NCBI GenBank assembly: GCA_028818225.1
Contig: JAPPOG010000051.1
Location: 38,528 to 102,527 of the forward strand
DNA: 64,000 bases
From: Gammaproteobacteria bacterium
GTDB taxonomy: Bacteria > Pseudomonadota > Gammaproteobacteria > Pseudomonadales > Pseudohongiellaceae
Reading direction: 5' to 3'
Each line of letters starts with the position of its first letter. Positions within the stretch are counted from its first letter, which is position 1. Below, in pieces: positions 34,777 to 43,571 of the stretch. The position numbers were made by a program, and so were the translations under genes. The notes beneath the pieces are model-generated. The model was not told where the DNA came from. It saw only the letters and a program-made list of their open reading frames with translations, and made no database searches.

Positions 34777-35712
34777 TTATAAAGGCACAAACGCCAGTGC
34801 GAAGTTTCCATTCAAGGGAATAACCAGCTGATGCTGGACCGAGTCATAGCACATGGACGCAGCACTCGGGATACCGGACGCAATTATCTCAGCCTCTTCT
34901 CCAGGACGAATGCGGCTTACGCTACCGAAGCGCACACTGCTGACATACTTGGTTCCATCATCAAGTACCACAACTCCATCATTACCACCTTCAACCGCAC
35001 GTTCTACGCGCACAATATCTCCGCCGGTGTCGTAGGTAATTACTGCATTATCGTCTACGTTTACCACCACCACATTACCTTCGGTATCTATAGCCACACC
35101 ATTGGGAACCGCCAGTGGCGCGCCTTGCGCAAATATTGACACCTCATCATCGGCAGTAATCTTATAGATGAGTTCGGGATTGCGGGTATTTGACGCATAC
35201 ACAGTTCCATCATCAGCCACTGCAATTCCATTTAAAATCGTTGACCCTGGCACAGGGACTGACTTGAGCGGCTGACCGGTTCTTAGATCAAAGGATCGAA
35301 CATGCCCGGTATCAACGGTATAAAGTACTCCATTGCGAATTGCACTACCCAGTGGATGGTGCAGTTCCAGACCATCACGCGTTACGCCAATCCATTTAGG
35401 TGTATGCACCGAACCATCAGGATTAATTAGTGAAACAAATCCATCGTTTTCCGTGCCATCGCCGCGCTCTCCATTGTTCATGGCCAAAATAAGATTTTTT
35501 TCCGGGTCAAAGGTACAAGATTCTGAAAAATGGAAGCTGCCATAGACTTTGACGTTCGCTGACATTGGCACACGCACACCAGCCTCATTTACCGAACCAA
35601 TTGGTTCACCAACCTGAAAATCCTGCGCCCACACTAAATTAGGAAAGGACAATAGCGCGACAATTCCAATTTTATTTCCACTAATCTTTATTCTCTTAAT
35701 CAATTTCTTCAT
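34777..35712 (-). CDS. Exported SMP-30/gluconolactonase-like propeller
   Basis: The protein has 311 residues with a signal peptide (about 1-30, ending NLVWAQ). It is a six-bladed propeller like SMP-30/gluconolactonase and related lactonases, but the metal residues cannot all be assigned. Blades include NGIAVADDGTVYASNTRN, VPNGVAIDTEGNVVVVNVDD and GNDGVVVLDDGTKYVSSVRF. The frame opens at a TTG, but the ATG at 35712 has AGGAG about 11 bases upstream and is preferred. It is convergent with the amidohydrolase. If a lactonase, it would act on the sugar lactones made by the PQQ sugar dehydrogenases; that link is inference. Confidence 0.8.
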   Translation of the reverse strand: MKKLIKRIKISGNKIGIVALLSFPNLVWAQDFQVGEPIGSVNEAGVRVPMSANVKVYGSFHFSESCTFDPEKNLILAMNNGERGDGTENDGFVSLINPDGSVHTPKWIGVTRDGLELHHPLGSAIRNGVLYTVDTGHVRSFDLRTGQPLKSVPVPGSTILNGIAVADDGTVYASNTRNPELIYKITADDEVSIFAQGAPLAVPNGVAIDTEGNVVVVNVDDNAVITYDTGGDIVRVERAVEGGNDGVVVLDDGTKYVSSVRFGSVSRIRPGEEAEIIASGIPSAASMCYDSVQHQLVIPLNGNFALAFVPL

Positions 35713-35752
35713 CAAGCATTTACTCCTAGCAACAAACCAATACTTGCTTTAA

Positions 35753-36502
35753 TCATACACTGTTCGGTTCGTCATTAATAAAACGAATGGGTTGATTCAG
35801 CATCTTCCTGTAGGCATTCATACTGGCTTCTGCTACTTCTTTTTGCTCATCAGTAAGCTCAAACTCTCGCTTCCTGTACGGGGCGAATCCGGTGCTTTGC
35901 TCTACCACCTGATACCAATGGGGCGCCCAAACACCATCACTATCACGCCGTCCTGCCGGCCACTGCAACATAGTCGACTCAAAATCTATTTCAAAATGAT
36001 TACAAAGTTCCTGCAACATATACTCCGGATTTTTCAAAACCTGTGCCGCATCAATTACCGGTATCTGTAGTTGTGTAATTGATGAAATATCCTGGTAAAG
36101 CTCCCACTGCCTGACAATCCCGATGTCTTCTGTTGTAATCGTTTCCATTTTGTCGCGATAAGAATTTACAACTTCGAAAGGATCCCGCACCAAAAAACAG
36201 TGCTTTAAATTTTTAGTCCAGCTCAAATCGATGCCCGCCAGCATGTGATGTGTCATGTGCTTCTGGTAAAAAACTGGCATATCGGCATGGTCACTGCATA
36301 ACTGCCTGGCAACCACTTTCCAGTCAGCTGACTGCTCGGTCAGTATTTCCCGCCACATGGGATGCTTGAGACCGGTAACTGACAAATAACAGGCGTAGAA
36401 TGGCTCATCAATTACCTAGCAATCCGCACGATTTTCCCAAGCCCGCATCATCGCTGTCGAAATATTTCTTGGCCCGGACCACATGGCCAATCGAAGGGTC
36501 AT
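35753..36502 (-). pseudogene. Sulfotransferase-like gene interrupted by in-frame TAG
   Basis: The start ATG at 36502 overlaps the aminotransferase stop (ATGA), and translation begins MTLRLAMWSGPRNISTAMMR, the P-loop-like PRNIST motif of the small sulfotransferase family. Codon 29 (36416-36418) is TAG, and the same frame then continues with VIDEPFYACYLSVTGLKHPM to a normal stop at 35753, including the LVRDPFEVVNSYR motif. Apart from the TAG the reading frame is intact for 249 codons, the usual family length. Translation from a TTG at 36385 would lack the PRNIST site and be inactive. This is either a recent nonsense mutation, a sequencing or assembly error, or readthrough. Known relatives lie beside class IV aminotransferases. 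Confidence 0.8.
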
Positions 36503-37432
36503 GCTGACGGACACTCCTGCTCCAGTAATTGCAGGTAAAGCTGCTGCAAACATTCGACCATCGGTCCACGCTTACCATAATGCGCCGCATTTTCCTCACC
36601 CAAAACTCTTCCATCCACTTCGACTACTGGCGCGACACCTGCGAATGTTCCAGTCACAAATGCCTCATCTGCACCATACACATCAGTTAATGAGAAGTTT
36701 TTCAAATACCGGAATATCATTTTCTTTGCAGAGGTTAATTATCGTGCGACGAGTAATACCACCCAGACAAAAATCTCCGCTTGAAGTCCAGACCTCACCA
36801 TTTCTTACAATAAAAAAGTGTGTTGAATTACAGGTCGCGACGAATCCATGGGGATCGAGCATCAAAGCCTCATCGGCTCCTGCCTTTGCCGCCTGAATGC
36901 AGGCAGTAATACAATTTAATTTCGAATGGCTATTCAACTTTTGATCTTGACCATCGGGATAGCCACGTCGAACATGGACAGTAAACAGTTTGATACCTTT
37001 TTCCAGCGTCTTTGCAAGTGGTGATTTATATTCCGGAATTATCACTATCGTCGGAGGAGTGATAGTAATCCGCGGATCCTGATAAGGCGTTGCTTTGATG
37101 CCGCGAGTGACCATTAATCGAATATGGACACCACTATCCATGGAGTTCGCAGCACAGGTGTCTTCGATTCTTTGCTGCAACTCTTCCTTACTGATCCCAA
37201 TATCCATATCTATGGCTTTTGCTCCCTCATATAAACGACCCAAATGTTGTTTTATATGAAAGAGTTTATTGTTGTGGAGTCGAATGCCCTCCCACACACC
37301 ATCACCCAGAATATAACCCGAATCAAATACTGAGACCTTTGCTTCATTACGGGGAAACAATTCGCCGTTTACGCTGATTTTTATATTTTCGTTACTAGGA
37401 TCTAGCTGGTAGTCGTGAGTTCCATGCGCCAT
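36499..37432 (-). pseudogene. Class IV aminotransferase (IlvE/Dat-like) with a frameshift
   Basis: The N-terminal 249 codons (37432-36683) contain the fold-type IV PLP enzyme: FDSGYILGDGVWEGIRL, HVRRGYPDGQDQKLNSHSKL with the catalytic Lys, and GGITRRTIINLCKENDIPVF. At the A-run 36698-36702 the frame should continue as FSLTDVYGADEAFVTGTFAG, but this lies one base over and runs to 36499. Five A are present where four or seven would keep the frame, so one A is extra (or two are missing). As sequenced, the protein would end in LLIN and lack the C-terminal PLP-binding part. It is upstream of the broken sulfotransferase and downstream of the FAD oxidoreductase on the same strand (35-base gap). Confidence 0.85.
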
Positions 37433-37466
37433 TTATACTTACCATTTGAATTTCAAAAATTAGAGC

Positions 37467-39041
37467 TTACAGATCTTTTAATATTTCTCTGGCGGCATTA
37501 TGACCAGGAACCCCGGTTACCCCACCTCCGGGATGCGTACCAGAACCACACATGTAAAGGTTTTGAATAGGGGAACTGTAATCGCCATGCCCCAGAATCG
37601 GTCGCGCACTAAACATCTGATCGAGACTTAATTTGCCATGAAATATATCTCCGCCGATCAGGCCAAATTTGCGCTCCAGGTCTAATGGCGTTAGTACTTG
37701 CTGCCCCAGGATTAATTTTCGAAAACCAGGAGCAAATTTCTCAACCTGGTTTAAAACAGTCTCCACCGCCTGATCGCGATGGGTATCCCAATCGGTCGCT
37801 GGATTAAATTGATGACAAAACAAACTTGCGACGTGCTGATCAGGCGGCGCCAAACTATCATCCAGGGTCGAAGGAATTAGCATCTCGATAATGGGTTCTT
37901 GTGACCAACCTGACCTTTGCGCATCATGATACGCCTTGTTGAGATAAGTCATGGTTGGCCCAAGCACAATACCGGAAGTCAGATGCTCAGAGGTTGCACG
38001 AGTCTGATTTTTCAAGCAGGTAAATTCTGGAAGCCCACGCAAGGCGACATTCATACGCAGGGTTCCGGATCCATTTTTATAATTTTTCATCCGCAACGCA
38101 AAATCGCGAGGCAGATGCTCTTGTGCAAGCATTTCATTGAAGAGAAGACTCGGGTTCAAATTCGATACCACTATTGTTGATTGGAGTATCTCACCGTTAT
38201 CCAGTTCGACGCCTTTAGCAATTCCATTTTCAACCACTACCCGGCGCACTCCACAATTCACTTCGATTTCAACGCCTTGTGATTGTGCATAACTTGCCAT
38301 AGCCTGGGATATTGCCCCCATTCCTCCCAACGCATGACCCCAAACGCCTTGCTTGCCATTAACCTCGCCAAAGGCATGATGGATTAAAACATAAGCCGTT
38401 CCGACCTGGTTTGTATCTCCATAAGTTCCTACCAATCCATCAAATGCAAAAGCGGCTTTGACTCTCTCGTCGTCAAAATAATAGTCGAGAAACTCCGCTA
38501 CGCTCTTTGTAAAAATGTCCAGGAGAATACGCCCATCGCTGACACTTAACCTGCGCAGACGATTGCCAAGTAGTGCAGTCTTGAGCAAATCCTTTATTCC
38601 TCCACCAGCATTGGGAGGGGTTTCCAGAAGAACAGCTCTGACCTGATCAGACACCATGGAGATATCATCAAAATATCTGTCAAGTTGCTCAGCATCGTGT
38701 TGTGAAAACTGGGCTATTTCCCGTTTTAACCCAGCCCGATCTTTCACAAAGGCGAGAAAGTTTCCATCCGGCTGTGGAAACAGGTTGTTCACCTTGCGCT
38801 CAACAATGGTCAGGCCGTGCTGATGAAGGTCAAGATCCTTAATGACCTTGGGATTGAGCAAGCTAACCGTGTAGGCCCCCACTGAATTGCGAAATCCAGG
38901 GTGGAATTCTTCGGTGCTGGCTGGTCCGCCTACCTGGTGATTCTTCTCAATCACCTTGACCTTAATTCCATTTTTGGCCAGATAGCCGGCGCACACCAGA
39001 CCGTTGTGGCCACCACCTACTATGATTGCATCGGTAGTCAT
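37467..39041 (-). CDS. PYROXD2/CrtI-like FAD-dependent oxidoreductase
   Basis: The 524-residue protein begins with the Rossmann dinucleotide motif TDAIIVGGGHNGLVCAGYLA and EKNHQVGGPASTEE, then continues in the phytoene desaturase/PYROXD2 pattern, including VWGHALGGMGAISQAMASYA and the C-terminal GSGTHPGGGVTGVPGHNAAR flavin-binding motif. Such proteins are often called phytoene desaturase-like, but no carotenoid genes occur here. It is first in a probable operon with the aminotransferase and sulfotransferase genes (35-base gap to the aminotransferase). A terminator from ald lies upstream, so a separate promoter is likely. Confidence 0.9.
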   Translation of the reverse strand: MTTDAIIVGGGHNGLVCAGYLAKNGIKVKVIEKNHQVGGPASTEEFHPGFRNSVGAYTVSLLNPKVIKDLDLHQHGLTIVERKVNNLFPQPDGNFLAFVKDRAGLKREIAQFSQHDAEQLDRYFDDISMVSDQVRAVLLETPPNAGGGIKDLLKTALLGNRLRRLSVSDGRILLDIFTKSVAEFLDYYFDDERVKAAFAFDGLVGTYGDTNQVGTAYVLIHHAFGEVNGKQGVWGHALGGMGAISQAMASYAQSQGVEIEVNCGVRRVVVENGIAKGVELDNGEILQSTIVVSNLNPSLLFNEMLAQEHLPRDFALRMKNYKNGSGTLRMNVALRGLPEFTCLKNQTRATSEHLTSGIVLGPTMTYLNKAYHDAQRSGWSQEPIIEMLIPSTLDDSLAPPDQHVASLFCHQFNPATDWDTHRDQAVETVLNQVEKFAPGFRKLILGQQVLTPLDLERKFGLIGGDIFHGKLSLDQMFSARPILGHGDYSSPIQNLYMCGSGTHPGGGVTGVPGHNAAREILKDL

Positions 39042-39127
39042 TTTTACTGCGGTTTTGTCTTATCAGGATAGTGACTACGATGATATGAGGAGTAAGCAGT
39101 AGTTGTCACCGTTTCAGACCAGCTTAT

Positions 39128-39163
39128 CCGTATAATAAGAAGCCGAGCGCTGAATACTCGGCT
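39128..39163 (-). terminator. Probable terminator of ald
   Basis: On the minus strand AGCCGAG (39163-39157) pairs with CTCGGCT (39147-39141), with a 9-base loop and a following TTCTTATTAT stretch. The T-run is interrupted, so termination may be partial. Confidence 0.7.
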
Positions 39164-39187
39164 CCTGTTCCCCCGGTTTCACAGATT

Positions 39188-40327
39188 TTAACTGGCTATG
39201 CGGATTTCGCTGCTGAGAAGTGCTTCGGCAGGCTCGATGAAGTTATACCCTAAAGTTTTTGCCACTGCTTCATTAGTTACCATTCCTTGATGGATATTCA
39301 GCCCATTGAGTAAGTGCTCATCATCTAACATCGCTCGAACGGGGCCCTGCTTTGCTAATTTTAAGACATAAGGCAGGGTTGCGTTAGTCAGCGCCATCGT
39401 AGATGTCCTCGGCACTCCCCCGGGCATGTTTGCTACACAGTAATGCACAATTCCATCTATTTCGTAGCATGGATTCGCATGCGTTGTTGGCATACTGGTT
39501 TCAAAGCAACCTCCCTGATCAATCGCAACATCTACTAACACAGAGCCAGGTCGCATCTTTTTTAACATATCCCTGCTAATCAATTTTGGTGCAGCCGCAC
39601 CGGGAATAAGTACAGCACCGATTACCAGATCTGTTTCTGGCAATAATTGGGTAATTGATTCTTTTGTTGAATACAGTGTATTTAATTTATCGCCATACAA
39701 GCGATCCAGTTCCTGTAAGCGTTTAATGGAGCGATCAGCAATGGTTACTCGTGCACCCATGCCCATTGCACTTCTCGCTGCATTAATACCGACCACTCCG
39801 CCACCAATTATCAGTACTCTTGCCGGTGCTATGCCCGGAACTCCCCCCATTAATATCCCCGCTCCACCCTGTGCTTTTTCAAGGCAATGAGCACCTGCCT
39901 GGGCAGCCATACGGCCGGCTACTTCGCTCATGGGTGTCAGCAAGGGAAGACTGCCCACCTCATCAGTTACAGTTTCGTAAGCTATACAGGTCGCATTGGA
40001 TTCAATAAGCAAACGGGTCTGCTCTGGATCTGGCGCGAGATGAAGATAGGCAAAAAGAGTTTGATCTTTCTGCAGCATTTTACATTCTGAAGCCTGTGGC
40101 TCTTTTACCTTCACTATGAATTCAGCCCGATGGAAAATTTCGGCAGCGGTATCGACGATTTCTGCCCCGGCCTCTCGGTACTGCTGATCACTAAAACTGC
40201 AAGCTTTGCCAGCCTTGGATTCGATCAGGACTCGATGGTTTTGTTGGACAAGTTCAGCAACCCCTGTTGGTGTCAGGCCAACCCTGAATTCCAGTGTTTT
40301 AACTTCCTTTGGAACCCCGATAAACAT
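39188..40327 (-). CDS. ald: Alanine dehydrogenase
   Basis: This 379-residue NAD-dependent L-alanine dehydrogenase deaminates alanine to pyruvate and ammonia. Features are the N-terminal MFIGVPKEVKTLEFRVGLTP, the substrate-binding VKVKEPQ (catalytic Lys) and AYLHLAPD (catalytic His), the NAD-binding RVLIIGGGVVGINAARSAMG, and the C-terminal VPRTSTMALTNATLPYV. It is slightly longer than the usual 371. It is divergent from an Lrp/AsnC regulator gene at 40480, a typical AldR/ald arrangement, and is likely induced by alanine through that regulator. GGGGA precedes the ATG. Confidence 0.95.
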   Translation of the reverse strand: MFIGVPKEVKTLEFRVGLTPTGVAELVQQNHRVLIESKAGKACSFSDQQYREAGAEIVDTAAEIFHRAEFIVKVKEPQASECKMLQKDQTLFAYLHLAPDPEQTRLLIESNATCIAYETVTDEVGSLPLLTPMSEVAGRMAAQAGAHCLEKAQGGAGILMGGVPGIAPARVLIIGGGVVGINAARSAMGMGARVTIADRSIKRLQELDRLYGDKLNTLYSTKESITQLLPETDLVIGAVLIPGAAAPKLISRDMLKKMRPGSVLVDVAIDQGGCFETSMPTTHANPCYEIDGIVHYCVANMPGGVPRTSTMALTNATLPYVLKLAKQGPVRAMLDDEHLLNGLNIHQGMVTNEAVAKTLGYNFIEPAEALLSSEIRIAS

Positions 40328-40422
40328 GGGCTTTTTCCCCGCTAAGTAATACCTAAGGTGATTTAGTATAGTGCTTTAGCTGCCGCAAAATTTATTGAAT
40401 TTCTTGTAATTAGCCATTTTTA

Positions 40423-40437
40423 CAGTAAATATTTCTG
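40423..40437. promoter_or_regulatory. Lrp/AsnC-type operator
   Basis: The 15-base site CAGTAAATATTTCTG fits the Escherichia coli Lrp consensus (YAGHAWATTWTDCTR) at 14 of 15 positions by direct comparison; position 9 is A rather than T. It lies between divergent ald and the Lrp-family gene, 43 bases from the regulator start and 96 from the ald start. It is the likely site for autoregulation and alanine control of ald. Confidence 0.7.
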
Positions 40438-40479
40438 ATATTTGAAAAATTAACGGAATTATTTGCCGAGAATTAAAAG

Positions 40480-40971
40480 ATGAGCGAGATAATCGAACTT
40501 AACAAGATTGACCGAAAGATTCTGCAGGAATTACAAATGGATGGCCGCATCACTTATGCCGAGTTGGCTCGCAGAGTTGGGCTGTCCACTAGCCCTTGTC
40601 TGGAACGAGTCCGGCGCATGGAAAGAGAAGGTATTATTCGAGGCTACACGACTTTGTTGAACCCCGGCTGCCTCGGCGCAAACCTGATCGTGATCGTACA
40701 AATTCGATTGAAACGAACCTCGCAAAACATTTTCGAAAAGTTTAAAGAGGCAGCGGTAAGGCTGGAAGAGGTACAGGAGTGCTACTTAATCTCTGGGAAC
40801 TTCGACTATTTGATCAAGGCCCGGGTACCGGACATGGAGGCTTACCGGCAGTTCCTGGGCAGCAGCCTGTTAAGTCTTCCCGGCGTTCAGGAATCCACCA
40901 GTTATGTAGTAATGGAATTAGTAAAAGAAACGCTGAATATTCCAATTACGGAAACATCGGCAAAATTGTAA
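40480..40971 (+). CDS. Lrp/AsnC-family transcriptional regulator (AldR-like)
   Basis: This 163-residue protein has an N-terminal winged helix-turn-helix (KIDRKILQELQMDGRITYAE then LARRVGLSTSPCLERVRRME) and a C-terminal RAM/AsnC ligand-binding domain (VQECYLISGNFDYLIKARVP). It would bind alanine or another amino acid and regulate ald from the shared intergenic region containing an Lrp-type box. Regulators encoded divergently from ald are known as AldR in several bacteria; the assignment to this role is by context. Lrp global activity is also possible. Confidence 0.92.
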   Translation: MSEIIELNKIDRKILQELQMDGRITYAELARRVGLSTSPCLERVRRMEREGIIRGYTTLLNPGCLGANLIVIVQIRLKRTSQNIFEKFKEAAVRLEEVQECYLISGNFDYLIKARVPDMEAYRQFLGSSLLSLPGVQESTSYVVMELVKETLNIPITETSAKL

Positions 40972-41102
40972 GTAATTTTGTCTCAGGCTCAATAATATTG
41001 CGGCCTGCCGCCCGGGGTGCTATGTTCAAAATCAGTGATTAATAAGAAGCAAGACCAGCAAATAACCCCATCCCATAATTTTGAAAAAACCTGGAGGTCA
41101 CT

Positions 41103-42200
41103 GTGAAAAAAGCGATTCTTTGCTGCTTAGCGATGGCAGGCCTGATCAGCTCCACAGCTTATACCCAAACCTACATTTCTGATTTCGTCGATGGCAAGAT
41201 CACCGATCGACCTATTCGTATACTCCAGACAAATTCAGCTGGAGATGATGTCTACGTCTTTAATCCAGAAACCATGGAACAGGTTGGTTACATTGAAAAC
41301 CTGCCTCACAATCATGGCGCAACAGTGCATGCGGACGGCACTTACTATTATTTCACTAATGAATTCGATCACACCGTAGACGTTGTCGATACGAGGACAT
41401 TCGAAATAGTTAAGCGCATTCCGCTCGCTAATGGACCCCATAACCTTTCTGCCAGCATGAGCGCACGTAAAGTTTATGTGGCCATTATTGCTGAGCCACT
41501 TATCCAGGTAATCTCAATGGACAGCAATGAGATTATTGCCAATATCGAAACCGGAGGTGGCGTTCACAATACTTTCGTTACGCCCGATGGCAAGTACGCG
41601 GTTGGAGGCATGATCGGAGCGAGCGAAATTATTGCAATAGACACCGAAACCGACGAAGTAGTTTTCGAAACATCAATTCCCTACTCTCAGAACCCGTTTA
41701 CCGGCGGTGTTAGACCTCTTACTTTTACTGTGAATGAAGATGGTTCAACCCGCTCCATGTTAGTAAACGTCGGTGGCTGGCATGGCTTCTGGGAAATTGA
41801 TTGGGAAACTCAAGAGGTGTTAAATAAGATCAGTCCCCCACAGGGCTCCTGGAATCGCATGGATCAAACAGCAGATGGTATACAGAGCGCACCCAGCCAT
41901 GGAGTCGTAGTGCTGCCAGACCAAAGTCAGGTTTGGCATTCAAGCCGTGCCACGTCTCACATTTATGGCTATTCTTATCCAGATTATGAATACCTCGGAC
42001 GGGTATTTATTGGAAATCCAGCGTGGATTACTACCACACCGGACAGCAATTACCTCTGGGTGGGCGTCTCTGGACACAACGAAACCGCCGTTGTGGATGT
42101 ACACGCACAGGAAGTGATTAAACGCTTTCCGGTAGGACAGGCACCGAAGCGAATCTTTACCGCCATCATGCCTGAAGATTGGGAAGGTGAAGCACCATGA
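41103..42200 (+). CDS. Exported YncE-like seven-bladed propeller
   Basis: The protein has 365 residues with a signal peptide (about 1-21, ending TAYTQ). It is a YVTN/YncE-type propeller resembling cytochrome-D1-like domains but without a heme motif. Blades include GDDVYVFNPETMEQVGYIEN, TVDVVDTRTFEIVKRIPL and NETAVVDVHAQEVIKRFPVG. The start is GTG, with GGAGGT 7 bases upstream. Its stop overlaps the start of the diheme lipoprotein (ATGA), so these genes are translationally coupled and probably act together in the periplasm. Confidence 0.88.
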   Translation: MKKAILCCLAMAGLISSTAYTQTYISDFVDGKITDRPIRILQTNSAGDDVYVFNPETMEQVGYIENLPHNHGATVHADGTYYYFTNEFDHTVDVVDTRTFEIVKRIPLANGPHNLSASMSARKVYVAIIAEPLIQVISMDSNEIIANIETGGGVHNTFVTPDGKYAVGGMIGASEIIAIDTETDEVVFETSIPYSQNPFTGGVRPLTFTVNEDGSTRSMLVNVGGWHGFWEIDWETQEVLNKISPPQGSWNRMDQTADGIQSAPSHGVVVLPDQSQVWHSSRATSHIYGYSYPDYEYLGRVFIGNPAWITTTPDSNYLWVGVSGHNETAVVDVHAQEVIKRFPVGQAPKRIFTAIMPEDWEGEAP

Positions 42201-43105
42201 AAACTCTCACTGCTCGATGCTTGGCGCTCAGTCTGTTCCCGGCACTTATTCTTGGATGCAGCGAACAGGAATCAGCGCCTTCCACATCATCTACAGTTCA
42301 AAATAGCGATGCCGTAGTTTCCCGAGACACGCCTAAAGGTCTCGATTTCGAGTTTTACCGGGAATCAGTAGAGCCTATTTTCATACGTTATCGTGGCGGC
42401 TTTGTGGGCTCGGATACCGCCTGCGTTGCCTGCCACACTGTGCAGGCGAATGCACCATTGGGCCTGGTTGCGCTTACCGAAGAAAACGGTCAAGTCTATT
42501 GGACGGAAGAACAGTCTCGAACAAACATGGAAAACGTGGCACTGCTGGTAAATCCCAGCAATCCGGAAACCAGTCGCATTCTGATGGCGCCACTGGCACC
42601 AACTGCTGGCGGCGAAGCTCATTCCGGTGGAATATTCTGGGATTCTACTGACCACAGTGAATACAGATTGATCAGGGAATGGATCGCCACAGGTGATCCC
42701 GCTGCCGGCGCCGAACCAACTGTCGACGTTGACTTCGAGTTTTTCCGCTCCTGTGTGCAACCGATCTTTGTTAATCCTATCGAAAACGCCATGCCTTGCA
42801 CTGAATGCCATAGTGGCCAGTTCGCCATACCCAACCCGGAAAACAGTTATTGGACAGTAGAGCAATCCAGGCAATCCTTTGATGAGTTAATGGCTTTTGT
42901 CGATCCGGGCCGACCTGATTACAGCCGTTTTTTGCATAAACCTTTGCATCCTAATGTCGGAGGAGACTTAATGCATAACGGTGGTAGGCGGTGGTACTCA
43001 CAAGACGACCCGGAACGTCAGGCACTGGAAGCATGGGTGCGCGGGGAGGCAACCGGTGATCAATGCCCTGCCCCATTACAGTTTGATTTTCCACCCAGGC
43101 CGTAA
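42197..43105 (+). CDS. Diheme c-type lipoprotein with internal duplication
   Basis: This 302-residue lipoprotein (lipobox ALILGC) has two heme sites, CVACH and CTECH. Each lies in one copy of a roughly 115-residue repeat: the first from LDFEFYRESVEPIFI to about residue 165, the second from VDFEFFRSCVQPIFV to about 293, both containing YWTxEQSR, VNPxxP/VDPGRP, and GG-DxxHxGG-type tails. A diheme electron carrier is therefore the best call. It follows the propeller gene with an ATGA overlap and is followed by a monoheme cytochrome lipoprotein after 4 bases, giving a coupled electron-transfer operon. Confidence 0.88.
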   Translation: MKTLTARCLALSLFPALILGCSEQESAPSTSSTVQNSDAVVSRDTPKGLDFEFYRESVEPIFIRYRGGFVGSDTACVACHTVQANAPLGLVALTEENGQVYWTEEQSRTNMENVALLVNPSNPETSRILMAPLAPTAGGEAHSGGIFWDSTDHSEYRLIREWIATGDPAAGAEPTVDVDFEFFRSCVQPIFVNPIENAMPCTECHSGQFAIPNPENSYWTVEQSRQSFDELMAFVDPGRPDYSRFLHKPLHPNVGGDLMHNGGRRWYSQDDPERQALEAWVRGEATGDQCPAPLQFDFPPRP

Positions 43106-43109
43106 TTCG

Positions 43110-43511
43110 ATGCATACAAGGATGAAGCGAGCAGTAGCTGCTGCTTTACTGTTACTGCTCACTGCTTGTTCGGAGCCTGTCCCCGAAAATTCTATGGATG
43201 GGATTTATACCGCTCAACAAGCCGAGCGCGGCGCACCCCTGTTTACCGATCTCTGCCAGCGTTGCCATAGCATGCAGGAATTTACTGGTCGCACATTCGA
43301 TGCGATATGGAACGGCGTACCGGCAGCCGCGCTTTACACCAGAATCGCCAATACCATGCCATTGGACCAGCCTGGAAGTTTGAGCGTGGCCCAGGTTTCA
43401 AATTTGATGGCTCATATTTTGAGCGAAAATGGTAATCCTGCAGGCGACACGCCGCTGGAAGGAGATCTGGATTATCTCATGACCATTACTCTGGCCCGGC
43501 AATCTGAATAA
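43110..43511 (+). CDS. Monoheme cytochrome c lipoprotein
   Basis: The protein has about 133 residues with lipobox LLLLTACSE and one heme motif in LCQRCHSMQEFTG; a downstream Met near TMPLDQPG may be the sixth ligand. The long frame begins at 42981 inside the previous gene, but the signal peptide fixes the start at 43110 (or 43122). It is the third gene of the 41103-43511 operon and is likely the outlet for electrons from the diheme protein. No terminator was seen before the convergent M20 gene at 43572. Confidence 0.85.
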   Translation: MHTRMKRAVAAALLLLLTACSEPVPENSMDGIYTAQQAERGAPLFTDLCQRCHSMQEFTGRTFDAIWNGVPAAALYTRIANTMPLDQPGSLSVAQVSNLMAHILSENGNPAGDTPLEGDLDYLMTITLARQSE

Positions 43512-43571
43512 AACTTCAAGCGCCAGGTAGAATTCTTTAAATACTGACTCTATAAATTCTGTCGCCTGCTG

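Noticed and set aside
36416..36418. Pyrrolysine insertion at the amber codon
   Set aside because: Pyrrolysine is not expected in Gammaproteobacteria, and the family has no need for it at this place. Readthrough remains possible but unsupported.
36698..36702. Programmed ribosomal frameshift in the aminotransferase
   Set aside because: A -1 slip at the A-run leads to a stop within a few codons; a +1 shift is needed and no known +1 signal is present. Mutation or sequencing error is more likely.
42365..42874. 169-codon minus-strand frame
   Set aside because: It is antisense to the diheme lipoprotein and has no start-site support.
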